Shown here: positions 1 through 10,046 of the stretch, piece after piece | Layout of the letters: each line of letters starts with the position of its first letter | Numbering within the stretch: the first letter of the stretch is position 1 | Origin: Nitzschia sp. DOCU1 | Taxonomy: Eukaryota > Bacillariophyta > Bacillariophyceae > Bacillariales > Bacillariaceae | NCBI GenBank assembly: GCA_951394045.1 | Contig: OX595991.1 | Location: 372,001 to 436,000, forward strand | Direction of reading: 5' to 3' | DNA: 64,000 bases | The notes under the pieces: generated by a model | Seen by the model: the letters and a program-made list of their open reading frames with translations, nothing else | What the model was told of the DNA's origin: nothing | Database searches by the model: none | Translations under genes and position numbers: made by a program

Positions 1-523
1 GTGTGGGTTCATTTTCAAAGATTTCGTCGGGATGCCGCAGACTTGGATCTTCCTGCATGGCCTGGTCGTCATCTGTAGTTCCGGCATCATCGTCACTACC
101 AACAGTACCAGTCGATGTCGATCGTAAATAACTTGTATTCAAATCCACAATCAATCGTCGTGATCGCATGCGTGTTCCACTCAATAATTCTCGTGCGGCT
201 CGTCGCATGGAAGCACTATGCACATCCAAGACATTTTCTTCTTCCTCGGGTGCTTCTTCGGTTGGATGCGTCGCTTGATAAATCGCACTGACGCGTCTCA
301 TTGTTCGAGAAGGAGATACCGCAATGGATTGCCGTAATTGAGCACGAGACGGAGAAACCCCCAGACGATGATGATGCTGATAAACTTCGGCAGGGGTCGA
401 AGCAAATCGGCGGGGTGGGGAAGTGGTAGTCGACGCCGATCGAGGCCGACGTTGTGGGACATCGCTGCGATGCATTCGTGTAGGAAGGGCCGATGGGTCG
501 GTACTACTACTTTCGTGGCTCAT
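1..523 (-). CDS. Ser/Arg-rich protein of unknown function, N-terminal part
   Basis: An open frame starts at the ATG at 523 and runs leftward without a stop through the window edge, giving 174 residues of a longer protein. I do not recognise the family. The visible part is low complexity: a Ser/Thr/Pro/Arg-rich first 85 residues with two VSPSR motifs, an acidic EEAPEEEE run, a basic segment (MRRAARELLSGTRMRSRR) and an Asp-rich stretch. No signal peptide or membrane segment is seen. It is head-to-head with the FkbM methyltransferase at 1127, so the 600 bp between them probably contains both promoters. Coding status rests on the long open frame and codon-like composition; the C-terminal domain that would name it lies outside the window. 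Confidence 0.55.
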   Translation of the reverse strand, partial: MSHESSSTDPSALPTRMHRSDVPQRRPRSASTTTSPPRRFASTPAEVYQHHHRLGVSPSRAQLRQSIAVSPSRTMRRVSAIYQATHPTEEAPEEEENVLDVHSASMRRAARELLSGTRMRSRRLIVDLNTSYLRSTSTGTVGSDDDAGTTDDDQAMQEDPSLRHPDEIFENEPT

Positions 524-1126
524 GGTTTTTCGAAGATAGTAGTGGTAGTTTCTACTGCGCACCCGGTCGTTAGTATCTTTCTACGTGGAAGGAATCTTGA
601 TTGTGGCACGCAATGAATCGGATTTCCCGCGTCAATGACTGACCGACTCCACAATTTAAGATGTATACTATTTTCGCTAGCAAGAGTGGATGATGATTGT
701 TTCAAGGCAACTAAACTGCAATCGTCATCCAAACGACATGATATCCGTCCATTGCAAGAGTGCAAAGTGAGAGAGTGCAAGACCTATTGCGATCTTTTGC
801 CGCTGTGTGCGATCTTTTTGGAAGAGAGAGGTTTACATCCACCATCCTTCTAAATTCGAAAGAGTCGAGTCGAAGGCGCGCAGAGTCCATTGAGTCATTC
901 TCACGTGAGTCCGCTCGCCAGCCACGGCGGTTTGCCGGCATGCGCGCTTGCGGCAGGGGAACGGTCGCCAGCCCGCCAGTCGGGTTGGGTCATTCATTCT
1001 CGTCGTCATCAACGTCATTTGATGGATGTGATGCGGTTGTTGTGATAGTTATCGTCGTCATATTTCCTGTTGGACACTTACTTGTTTGCCTTTTTGACTA
1101 CATAATAATCTTTAATATTATTGATC
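524..1126. other. Divergent intergenic region
   Basis: About 600 bp between two outward-facing genes (partial gene ending at 523 on the minus strand and the methyltransferase at 1127 on the plus strand). It should hold both 5' UTRs and promoters. I see an AT-rich stretch just before 1127 (around 1098-1125) and no convincing coding frame or RNA gene. Confidence 0.4.
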
Positions 1127-2618
1127 ATGCCCCGCGCCTTGTCGAGACAACAGCAACGTCGATTACTAGGAGCTGGACGCAAAAATTTGTCGTCAGAACT
1201 ATGGATCCGAAATCCGTTAATATGGACGGCCTGTTTGCTCGTTTTAACCTTGATTGCCTATGTGAGCCGTGATTTCAATCAAGTCGCCCATTATCAAATC
1301 TTGGATGTGGCCTATTTAAAAGGAACAGCAGTGGCGTCGAATGTAAATGTAGCCAAAATGGCCGCAACAGCAGTGCCACCAGCAGCCGGAGTGACTCCCG
1401 TCGTACCAGCATCAAAGACTGCTTCTGCAGCAGCAGCAGTAGCACCAGTGCCGACCTCAACCAATAACGAGGAGAATGAAAGACTACTCACAGCTTGGAG
1501 ATCGGAAACCGAAACGGCATGTCATAACATGATGTCAGCCAATCAGCGTCAAGATACTCCCGCCGCTCGAGACGCCAAACAAGCCCTGGAAGAACAAGCC
1601 ATGTCCAAATTCACATTTCCCCCACCAACCGAAGCGTTGCCGGCCAATCATGAACCTTATCAATATTGTCGCAATGTCTTTATTGATTTGGGGACCAATA
1701 TTGGTGACTCCATTGGATATTTTGTGGATAATGCCTTGGATGTATGCACTCCAATTTGGATGGAAACGCACACTCGGACTCGTTTGGATTCTAGTTTTCC
1801 AAGACCACACCTCGATATTACGACTCTGGAAATTTCACACCGTGGCAATGGAAATAATCCATTGTTTGGAATGTTACAAAAAGAAATGCGCAAATCCATG
1901 GCGATTCCATCGAGCTTTTGTGTGTATGGTATGGAAGGGAATCCTGAATTTACGCCGCGTTTGCAAAAGCTGGAAAATTTTGTTCTTGGAACCAAACCAC
2001 GGCCTATTCAACATTTACACATTCATACGGAAAGTGTGGTGACATCCGTCGATGGACCTACTAAACTATATTTGGACAAGACGTCAGTCGAACAAAATGT
2101 AAGTTGGTTTTTGCCATGTTGATGCGTTTGAGTTTGGATTGGAGTATTGTTCTAACGATTGTTTTGGTTGGATTACGTTTGCTGTTGCCTGTATATAGTT
2201 TTGGGGATCCAGTATTCTCAGTAGTCAACAAGATGCTGTCAAATCCGCCAAGGAACTTGGCAATGGACAAGTCTTTAGTGCCGACGTACAAGGGATTTCT
2301 CTTTCGACACTGGTCAAAAATACCATGCTACCCTTCAAGGAGTCAGCGACTCCCGAAGAACAAAAGGGGGGTCTTCTCATTATTAAAATGGATGTTGAAG
2401 GTGCCGAATATCAAGTTCTCAAAGAAGCAGCCATGTCGGGTGTGTTGTGTGACTATGTCAAGCGGGGAAATCGCGTGGTATTGATTGTGGAATTTCATAA
2501 CATGAGTATTACCGATGCACAGGAACGAAAACGAGAAAAGGCTGGCAGTGCGGAAGCGCAAAATGAACTGACGAGATGCGGAGTCGAATTTGGAAGGCTT
2601 CAAGCCCATTGGCACTAA
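1127..2618 (+). CDS. FkbM-family SAM-dependent methyltransferase with N-terminal membrane anchor
   Basis: Two exons, 1127-2098 and 2199-2618, joined across a 100-nt phase-0 intron (GTAAGT...TATAG), give 463 residues. The N-terminus is basic and followed by a single hydrophobic segment (about residues 26-42, LIWTACLLVLTLIAYVS), a type II membrane-anchor layout, then an Ala/Val/Pro-rich linker. The catalytic part has the SAM-binding glycine motif DLGTNIGDS, the acidic second-strand motif YGMEGNPEF, a WGSSI segment directly after the splice, and the FkbM signature IIKMDVEGAEY. FkbM enzymes are O-methyltransferases, often acting on sugars or glycoconjugates; a Golgi/secretory location is inferred from the anchor. 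ATG at 1127 is used because the frame upstream of it starts only with a TTG. A second FkbM gene lies at 38401. Confidence 0.85.
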
Positions 2619-2793
2619 CACTCTCAAGTGATGTCCTACTGCTTCGACTCTGGTCCTAGCTAGATATTCGAAGTAGTAGCAACAGCATTGTTGTGGTCGC
2701 GACGAGCAAATAGTAATAATAGAACAACTACTAGCTAGTCCACTAGCAAAGAAAAGTCTTGCTGTCGGCATTAGAGTCGTCGTCGAAACACTC

Positions 2794-2820
2794 TAGTAGT
2801 AGTAGTAGTAGTAGTAGTAG
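2794..2820. repeat. (TAG)9 microsatellite
   Basis: Nine uninterrupted TAG units lie between the 3' ends of two convergent genes. Likely length-polymorphic; no other role is visible. Confidence 0.95.
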
Positions 2821-2841
2821 GAAGAAGAAAAGCGGCGGAAC

Positions 2842-3486
2842 CTATGACAGGCTTCCCATGGCAATTCCTCCGTCAGTCGAATCGTCCAGCAAAATCGCTT
2901 CCTTGGGAGGGAATTTCTTTTCTTGAATGAGTTTGGCTAGCAATGTATCAGGACCAGTGGCACAAATCACCGCCGTCGCCCCACCTTGTACTACTTTCCC
3001 TCCCATGTACAGCTTGGGAAGACCCTTGGGAGAATTCATGGTAGTGGACGTGATGGATTTCAAACGTTCTTCTCCTGTAATCGGCCTAAGATCCACCAAC
3101 AACTCTTCGTCTGCACTACTCAATTCGACCAGAATACAATCCGCTGGAACCACGTCTCCTTCTTCTATGCGAATCACATCTCCTTGCACCAAAGATGCTG
3201 CATCGTATCGAATCCATTTGCCATTTCGCAAGACTTCTGCATCGTCTGGTTTGATACTTGCAAAGGCTTTCATACTGGGAATGCTCTTGATGCAGGGTAA
3301 CAGACAACAGACCCATCCAGGGCAATTGATGGGGGGGCTCACCACATTGAAAGATCCTGCTTCTTCGCGACGTTGACTCGCCTGATCGGTCGTCAAGCCA
3401 TTTTGAAGACTTGTGCCATATTGCTCGAGAACTTGTTTGGTGGTGGCGGAAGTCATTTTGGAAGTGGCGTGGCTTCGATGAAACAT
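2842..3486 (-). CDS. Stand-alone P-type ATPase actuator-domain protein
   Basis: A 214-residue intronless frame. After a cation-ATPase N-terminal-like segment (about residues 14-50, VLEQYGTSLQNGLTTDQASQRREEAG) comes a short Cys/Pro-rich stretch where transmembrane helices 1-2 should be, then a recognisable actuator (A) domain: VLRNGKWIRYDAASLVQGD, EEGDVVPADCILVE, the loop ITGEER that corresponds to the TGE(S) dephosphorylation loop, and GGKVVQGGATAVICATGPDT. It most resembles plasma-membrane H+-ATPases (type IIIA). There are no membrane helices, no DKTGT phosphorylation site and no nucleotide-binding domain, and neither flank continues them. It therefore cannot pump. It may be a regulatory A-domain protein or a truncated relic with an intact frame. 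Start at 3486; an internal Met at 3456 is an alternative. Confidence 0.7.
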   Translation of the reverse strand: MFHRSHATSKMTSATTKQVLEQYGTSLQNGLTTDQASQRREEAGSFNVVSPPINCPGWVCCLLPCIKSIPSMKAFASIKPDDAEVLRNGKWIRYDAASLVQGDVIRIEEGDVVPADCILVELSSADEELLVDLRPITGEERLKSITSTTMNSPKGLPKLYMGGKVVQGGATAVICATGPDTLLAKLIQEKKFPPKEAILLDDSTDGGIAMGSLS

Positions 3487-4248
3487 CCACTGACAACGGG
3501 AAGTATAATGTGTAGTCGAGGGTTTTGATCCAATTTCTATTCACTTTTGCCAGCAAAAGTGTCCATCATGGTCGAATCTCTCAGTCAAAGGCGTTGATAA
3601 TAACAGGGTCGTGGCAGCAGAGTTTCTGGAGACTCAATTCGTGATTGGGTAGTCCAGGTAGTCAATGCGCACTGCGAAGAAGGAAGGCAGGCGAAAAGCA
3701 AAAGCCCAAAACAACGTGCCGCCAAAGCGGGGTGCGCGCAGGCGACAATCCACGTAGAAAATGTGCCACAAGGAAGGAAGGAAGGAATTCATCGCTTGAA
3801 AATGTGCGATGATGACCCTTTCAAGTGCTCAATGCAACACTCTTGAACGATATAGAGGACAATGGTGATAAAAGAGAATTGGCAATCAGCATGTTTTGGG
3901 TGGTTTGGGTGGCCTTTGGACAAAATAATCAAAGCTAGTCAATGTAGTATGTGCATCGGTAGGCACAAGGTTGAACAAGTTGGGCAATATGGAATACTCC
4001 GCTGGAAAACCATGGTGAAACCGCAGAAACTGTTTCTCTTGGAGAGATGTAAAAGTCCACAATTTTATCACTTTCTTCATGGATTGACCTCAATTTTTTG
4101 CAAAAGGAGCACTCTGTTTTGCTCCTTTCTTCATTATTGCCGTGAATTTCACGACGATGATGACGATGCTGACAGTGGTGCTACAGTGGCGCCACCGGCT
4201 GCTGTTTGTCTCGCAGGAAAGTTGGCAGTCCATCAAGTGTGGAGATGA

Positions 4249-4566
4249 CGTCATTGGGTCCTCACGGGTTGGACCCGAAAAGCTCCGATGGATAGCATGC
4301 CTGGATGTTGTGAAACAATGTCTTGGGATCCCCATGGGTGGGATCCTAAAAGCTTCCGTCGGCAGCAGCATGCCGGGATCGATCCTCACTCGTGTTCTGT
4401 CTTTGTTCTTCTCTCTTTCTTTTCAACAGATCCGCGGATTGCTCTGGTGGCGGCAGTCCAGGTCATATCAAGCCTTCATGGGGTCCCCATGGGGGGGATC
4501 CTAAAAGCTATCGTATCATCCTCCCACGATTTCGTGGCATGGGGCGGTAGCACGCCAGGAAGGATC
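4249..4566 (+). repeat. Three degenerate copies of a GGATCC...AAAAGCT repeat
   Basis: Units begin near 4249, 4319 and 4475. The shared core reads GGG(A/T)TCC-CA(T/C)GGG-GGA(T/C)CC followed by (T/G)AAAAGCT, at 4256, 4325 and 4480. The core is itself a near-palindrome (paired GGATCC/GGTCCC flanking CATGGG). Downstream of each core an AGCATGCC/GGCATG/AGCACGCC motif recurs, followed by GGATC/GGATCG. The copies have diverged and have uneven spacing, so this looks like an old local duplication rather than a satellite. Confidence 0.7.
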
Positions 4567-4599
4567 GTTTGATTGTCAACAGAGGAGCTTTCATTCGAG

Positions 4600-5590
4600 G
4601 TGAGTTGTTTGCTGTTGTGCTGGTGTTCTTTCATTCTCACAAGGTTCTCCTCTTTCTATTTTAGCTTTTGCAAGTATTACCGACCATGGCTCCAAAAGCG
4701 TTCTCGTTCATCTCCCTTGTGTGAAAGGTACATCCCCGCTTTGATGAAAAATATATCTTATTTGTGAGGTGACAACCAAAAGAAGAGGAGTGGGAAGGGG
4801 GCAACCGGCATGGCTTGGGGCACTGGGGGCAAAGTCAGTGATACACCATTGACCCCGGAACCCCGGTCCCATGTTGGATGCAGCAAGTTGGCAGATGAGT
4901 GGATGCTGCGGCATGTTCCAGTCCCAAACATGGTAACCCCAATGATTGGACTCCATCAGAAAAATTGGCCTCCAAGGGAATGGAAGAGGATTGCTTAGGA
5001 ATGCCGTTGGATGAGGTTTTGTTTGTGAGGGCTACAATGGAAAGGGGAGAAGATTGGCAAGAACGAAGACACTGGCATGACGGCAGAGGCTTCACCTTGC
5101 AATCAAAGTTACTTTGTAGGCCGGATCTCTTGTCGGAAAGTAGAGTCCTCTCTTTGTTTTGCAGGTTGGTTGTGGTGTGGGTGGATGTTTGTGCATGTAT
5201 TCGGTGTTTTCATGGTAAGTGCACATTGTATGTTGCGCTTTGATCATATTTTCATATTTGTCTCCCACAGGGCTACTTATACCCCTGTTCTTTCCTCCTT
5301 TTGCAGGCGTCTGGCATTGTTCTACAATGAAACCAACTTTTTCCAGAGCAATGATCCTGGTCCCTGATCTTGACCCCGATTCCAATTCTCCCGCACACAA
5401 ACAGCCTGATCAACACAACCAGTTTGTGGTTCCAGTTTTAAAACGTCCTCCACTCGCGTACGTGTCTCGTCGTGGAGAGTTATGTGTAACCTGTGCTGGT
5501 GCGTGGAGGATTGGAATCGGCTGTACGCCATCGAGTGAAGGGGATTGTTATCTCTACTACCAGGCAGATCTCCCTCACGTATGTGTGTAG
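4600..5590 (+). other. Possible spliced transcription unit, unassigned
   Basis: Plus-strand signals look like real splice sites: a donor GAG|GTGAGT at 4600 with a pyrimidine-rich tract and TTTTAG ending at 4664; a CTTTGTTTTGCAG acceptor ending at 5164; a donor ATG|GTAAGT at 5215 with TCTCCCACAG ending at 5270; and a further CTTTTGCAG ending at 5306. Between the first two acceptors an ATG in strong context (ACCATGG, 4686) opens a short hydrophobic peptide that meets a stop after 12 codons unless spliced. I could not build one continuous frame through all exons, so a long non-coding RNA, a decayed gene or a small unrecognised protein are all possible. Confidence 0.3.
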
Positions 5591-5650
5591 AGGGAGCTCT
5601 TCTCTGGGCGGAGCAGCTGTGGCATACTACCCCATCCATATCGAACAGCT

Positions 5651-5699
5651 TTGAGGTAGCGGTGGGGCTCAGTACTACTGAGCCCCACCGCTACCTCAA
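5651..5699. repeat. Perfect 49-bp palindrome (24-bp arms, 1-nt loop)
   Basis: The left arm 5651-5674 begins TTGAGGTAGCGG, and 5676-5699 is its exact reverse complement, separated by a single C at 5675. The arms are GC-rich in the middle and contain GCTCAGTA/TACTGAGC at the centre. As RNA this would be a fully paired 24-bp hairpin with a minimal loop; as DNA it could extrude a cruciform. It lies about 60 bp downstream of the open frame that ends at 5590, with no gene overlapping it. Confidence 0.95.
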
Positions 5700-6886
5700 C
5701 AGTCCATTCTTATTGGAATGGAGAAGTCCTGTTCGACTCTGCAATTTTGTGTACATAATTTCTATATTCTTGGGGAATGTTGAAGTTCAAAGTGGGGGTT
5801 AATTTTTTAACGTCAAAATTTGCCATCGGTCCCCATGATGGATGACGTGCGCGGGACTGGTGCACGCCGGGCGGGAGTATATCCAGCCTTAATTTAGAGA
5901 TGCCCCATCAGAACCCGTTTTCTGGGGGTCCAGATGTACTAGACTGTGGCATGAACAGTGAAGCCAATTAGGTTCAATGATCAAGCATAGTTAATCCTAG
6001 TAAAGTTAATTGCAACAGAATAGTTGTTATCTGTGACAAGGATCCGGCAGGGACCCTTAAGGAACGTGGTACAAAGAAGGCAATGACAATCAACAGATGC
6101 GGCGGCCCTTGCTCGACAATGCTGACGATTCTCCACGAACGATCCGGGAGAACCAGCAACAACTACAACTATGCCTCTCTACGCTAGAGGCGCTCGATAT
6201 ACTTAGCTTTTGGGGGGGATTGGGTGACAATACGTTCACGTAAGTGATTCCTAATATTGTGCGTTATCTACGATCTGCCGCCGGTGGCGGTCACTCATCT
6301 TCGAGCATCACATGCGCGCACGCGCGTCGTTCGACCACTCGGAGCTAAAGACTAACTTGACTAACACACTACTGACGTCACGCGGGGACCGTCCGTCCGT
6401 CGCTCGTCTCTCTTATTTTCTATCAATCTGTATTACTACGTAACTCCCTGTCGATAATGCTCTTGTGTTTGCCCATAGTTCCATGGCACGCAAGGCCAGA
6501 GTTTGGTTTCTTTGTAGAACTTGTCAGAGCTAAAACTCTTTAGAAAGTAACTTTTTGATGATACCACTGACTATCTAGAGCCCACAATACTCCATTAGTG
6601 ACGTTTGGCCGTATTTGGAAACATGGGGGGCAGAATGACAATCACACTCGTTGTCGTCCCATCAAAGCGACGACGGGCAGGTAAATCGTCATGGGAAGCG
6701 AAATATTTATTCTCTAGAGAGGAAAATCTACTACTGCGCATGATTAGAAATTCTAAAGCAGCATTACGCAACTTAACTTTACTATACAACGTCGTTTTGG
6801 ACCTTGAAATTGGATTGGATGCAGGAAATTATGGTTTCTCTACTCGTTCGCCCGTTTCTTCGTCTTCTTCTTCTTTTGTGGACTCG

Positions 6887-7816
6887 TTAGTTTGCTTCTG
6901 CCATCAATCGTTGTGCCACAACGGCATCTTGCTGAGCTCTTCGTTGAGCTTCATGCAAACTATCCATGGATATACTTCGGCAAACCCTAGCAATTCGTTC
7001 GGCGTCGTATTCACCACCACCATCCATAATCTGCTGCTCCTGTTCATCCAAAACAGCATCCCACACTTGAAACTTGTTCCGTCGTGTCTTGGTACGCCGA
7101 CCATCGTCTAAATATCGTTCGAGTCCTCGAATACTTTCGCCTGTTTTGGCATACGCTTCATCGGACGCGCCGTTAATTTCCGCCATGGAAGCCATGGATT
7201 TGGCTTTTTGACGAATGGTTTTCATTTCATCATCTTGGAACCAAAGTTCCTTCTTGTCATCGACCAAACTCGATGATGATGGGATCTTGCGAACTTTAAC
7301 TTGTTCTTTGAAATTGATGCTAGTATTGCGCTTGATCGTCTTGTAATTAGGCAAACAAATTTCGACTTCTCGAATACAGGCCATGGTCAAGTTTCGACTC
7401 ATACCACCACCTTCCTTCTTTAAAGCACTTCGCAGGGGTTGCTTTCGCGCAGGCACGGCAATACCCAAGCTACGAAGTGTCTCGTCGCGAAGTTTACCGG
7501 TCGTTCCACCATCACCGGACGACAAAGGTAACCCCGTCCCCATGTGTGAGAGAGCCGACGTGGAAACCGCCGTCGACAATTTCTTGCCTTTTCCAGGCAA
7601 TCCTAGGAGAGACGAAGTATCTAACTTTCTCATGCTGGAAACCCCATCCTGCTTCTTTAGCGTCTTGGATGGTAGCATGCGATTCAGGAAGATATTATCC
7701 TTTCTCAGGGGGCCTCCGGGGGAGGCATCGGTGCTCCCACCGCTAGCTATTCCCCATCGGGCGTTGCTAGTGCTCAACGGAGCAGGCACCACAGACCAAG
7801 AAGCGTTGGCGGTCAT
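6887..7816 (-). CDS. Diatom-type conserved protein of unknown function
   Basis: A 309-residue intronless frame; the ATG at 7816 is chosen because the frame upstream has only TTG. The first 115 residues are Ser/Gly/Lys-rich and probably disordered. The C-terminal half matches a pattern I associate with a large diatom family: INFKEQVKVRKIP, then ELWFQDDEMKTIRQKA, then RGLERYLDDG, then VWDAVLDEQEQQ and a DAERIARVCR...S..A.RRA..DA tail. A second, diverged member lies at 41930-42835 with the same order of motifs. No catalytic residues, membrane segments or signal peptide can be seen, and no function is known to me. Confidence 0.75.
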   Translation of the reverse strand: MTANASWSVVPAPLSTSNARWGIASGGSTDASPGGPLRKDNIFLNRMLPSKTLKKQDGVSSMRKLDTSSLLGLPGKGKKLSTAVSTSALSHMGTGLPLSSGDGGTTGKLRDETLRSLGIAVPARKQPLRSALKKEGGGMSRNLTMACIREVEICLPNYKTIKRNTSINFKEQVKVRKIPSSSSLVDDKKELWFQDDEMKTIRQKAKSMASMAEINGASDEAYAKTGESIRGLERYLDDGRRTKTRRNKFQVWDAVLDEQEQQIMDGGGEYDAERIARVCRSISMDSLHEAQRRAQQDAVVAQRLMAEAN

Positions 7817-8624
7817 GGTGATTTGTGGTCGTTGCAACTGTTGTTACAAAGCATAGAGTGAAAAGCACTCTTTGCCGTAGATAAGAATGGCTATGCGGAA
7901 AAGTGTCTTCAAATTGATTCTCTCTAAATAGCCTCCCGTAGTGCACTCTACGATTGAGATGTGAGGGATAAAAGGGGCGGCACAAACGCGGAAAAGTGTG
8001 ATGATGCGTGAGGCGAGAGATCAAAAGGCGCGGATGGGGAACGCTCTACAGTCAGTACCGCCATGTACAGCGGGATACCGCAGTTCAGGTCATGACACCG
8101 AACATTGCATCTTTTCCGAAACCATTCTTCTACTAGAGCGGTACTAATAAGTACATCGTGGTATTGGAAAATTTAGAAGAATAAGAAGAAGCATGTTGGC
8201 GAACGAACCGGAAATCGTAGATCACCAATCAAACCTTTTCTAGCGCCTGCCACGCCTGTCGGAGGAAGAGATGAATTCCGAAACAACTACGGATACATAA
8301 AGCAAAGTACTCAAAATGAGATGCGCGGTAACAACGCACTTAATAGATGGCATCACAGTATATATGCCTTCCAAATATCAATTTTGGATCCATCCGATCC
8401 AACGAAGGGTCACGAGCAGAGACCGATCAAAGAACAAAAACCTTTCATCAAGTTCCACGATGAAGATCATCACGTCGAAAGTGAACGTAACTTCACTTTC
8501 TGTTGCAGCAAACAGCATCGCATCGTTTTCGTGTTGTTGCTCACAATTCTATCTGAACGAGCCCTTTCAGGGCCGCAGCCTTTCGTCTCTATTATTTCCT
8601 TCCAATTATTATCCTTCTTTTAAA
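7817..8624. other. Divergent intergenic region
   Basis: Between the unknown gene ending (5' side) at 7816 and the oxygenase start at 8625. It contains both 5' flanks. The oxygenase frame is open upstream to 8316, with in-frame ATGs at 8364 and 8460, so part of it may be coding. Nothing else is recognised. Confidence 0.35.
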
Positions 8625-9695
8625 ATGTCCGATATTGTCGTCATGGAGCATTCCGATCTCATTGCTCCGGCAGGCGAAACAAATCCTGCCATGCTAGAAA
8701 AGATCGAACAAGCTTTTGGTTCCAGTGGCTATGGTGTCATTGCGATTCGTGGGGTTCCCGATTTTGTACAAGCCAAAATGGCATGTTTGACGCAAGCTTA
8801 TGATTTGGCGCATCTCCCGGCTGCGCAACTCCAAGAGCTAGAAGATCCAGTCAGTTTGTACAATGCAGGATGGTCGCATGGGAAAGAAATGCTCAAGGAC
8901 AACAAACCCGATCTAGCCAAGGCATCCTTCTACTTTAATCCAGTGACGGATATTCCTGGCTCGGAAGAAGATCGCGCGAAATTCCCAGTATCGTATCCCT
9001 TGAACAAGTGGCCCACCTCGGCTCTGCCCACATTGGAACCCGCTTCCAAACGCCTAGGGTGTCTCATGAAGGATGTCGCGGTACACTTGTCGAAATATAT
9101 TGATACTTATGCGCAAAGTCAGTGTCCATCGTATCCTCCACAAATGTTGTACAATGCCATGAAAGATACCGAAAAAGTCAAGGGACGATTACTCTATTAC
9201 TATCCTTTAGCGGGCAAGGATAATTCTCCCGACAGCTGGATCGGCTTTCATAACGACTCTGGCTATCTCACAGCCTTGGCGGGGGATATCTATTTGGACC
9301 CCAGCGGCAATTTATTGAAGGAATGTCCGTCTCCCGATGCTGGTTTGTACGTGGAAGATCGCCACCAAAAAGTCGTCAAAGTGACCATTCCTTCGGATTG
9401 CATGGCGATTCAAATGGGAGAATGTACTCAAATTGTAACGGGCGGGGCCGTCGTGGCGACTCCTCATTGTGTCAAGGGAGCACCGGATTTGGTGCGAGTG
9501 TCTTTGGCGTGCTTTATTGATGTTCCACCGAGTACGCCAGTGTCGGCTCCAGCGGGAACGTCGCAAGATGCCATTTTGGCCAAAGAATCCAAGCTTGTTC
9601 CGCCGCTAGCAAAGCGATGGCATGATGGAATGACATTTGGAGACTTTTTGGGAAAGACCTTTCAAATGTATTATGAATGGAACGAATCGTCATAG
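8625..9695 (+). CDS. 2-oxoglutarate/Fe(II)-dependent dioxygenase (isopenicillin N synthase-like fold)
   Basis: 356 residues from ATG 8625. The C-terminal half shows the double-stranded beta-helix iron site: H209-N-D211 in GFHNDSGYL, the distal H281 in ATPHCVKG, and R291 in RVSL, which would hold 2-oxoglutarate. The N-terminal part (IEQAFGSSGYGVIAIRGVP) matches the DIOX_N helix-strand start of plant-type dioxygenases. Substrate unknown. The frame stays open upstream with in-frame ATGs at 8460 and 8364; from 8460 the extension (MKIITSKVNVTSLSVAANSI) is basic and Ser-rich and could be an organelle presequence. The downstream neighbour is convergent. Confidence 0.85.
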   Translation: MSDIVVMEHSDLIAPAGETNPAMLEKIEQAFGSSGYGVIAIRGVPDFVQAKMACLTQAYDLAHLPAAQLQELEDPVSLYNAGWSHGKEMLKDNKPDLAKASFYFNPVTDIPGSEEDRAKFPVSYPLNKWPTSALPTLEPASKRLGCLMKDVAVHLSKYIDTYAQSQCPSYPPQMLYNAMKDTEKVKGRLLYYYPLAGKDNSPDSWIGFHNDSGYLTALAGDIYLDPSGNLLKECPSPDAGLYVEDRHQKVVKVTIPSDCMAIQMGECTQIVTGGAVVATPHCVKGAPDLVRVSLACFIDVPPSTPVSAPAGTSQDAILAKESKLVPPLAKRWHDGMTFGDFLGKTFQMYYEWNESS

Positions 9696-10046
9696 CGGGG
9701 CTCGGATAATCATGGAATTGTGCTACTTAGAACTAGCTATATCATAACCTTGGGAGGCGATTCGATTCACTGCCGTCTAGTAGAAGATATCTACTTGTCA
9801 ACCCACACTCTCTACTAGAGAGATAGTACCAAGGGCAAGATACGATTATGGAATACGTATGCATACTATTTATTTTTTTACTGGGTTCTTCTTCGTTTCT
9901 CTGATGATAGCAAACGCTCCCACAATGGATTCTTGCGTTGGGACTACGGTGCTATCTAATGAATGCAAGATTCCTCGTCACTCTGGAATTTTTCATTTCC
10001 TGGCGACTGTGGCGAGTCATCTTTGATGGGCTTCTCTTTTTTGATT
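9696..10046. other. Convergent 3' intergenic region
   Basis: About 350 bp between the 3' ends of the oxygenase (+) and the first RING-Tudor gene (-). AT-rich around 9840-9890; presumably both 3' UTRs. Nothing else seen. Confidence 0.4.

Larger units (their letters stand above)
3487..6886. other. 3.4 kb region without a clear protein gene
   Basis: No frame here is convincingly coding. The stretch holds degenerate GGATCC-bearing repeats (4249-4566), several good intron-like signals on the plus strand (4600-5306), an open frame of 123 codons ending at 5590 whose role is unclear, and a perfect palindrome (5651-5699). From 5700 to 6886 I see nothing recognisable beyond AT-rich and simple sequence. 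Promoters for the flanking genes would be expected near 3487-3800. Confidence 0.45.
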
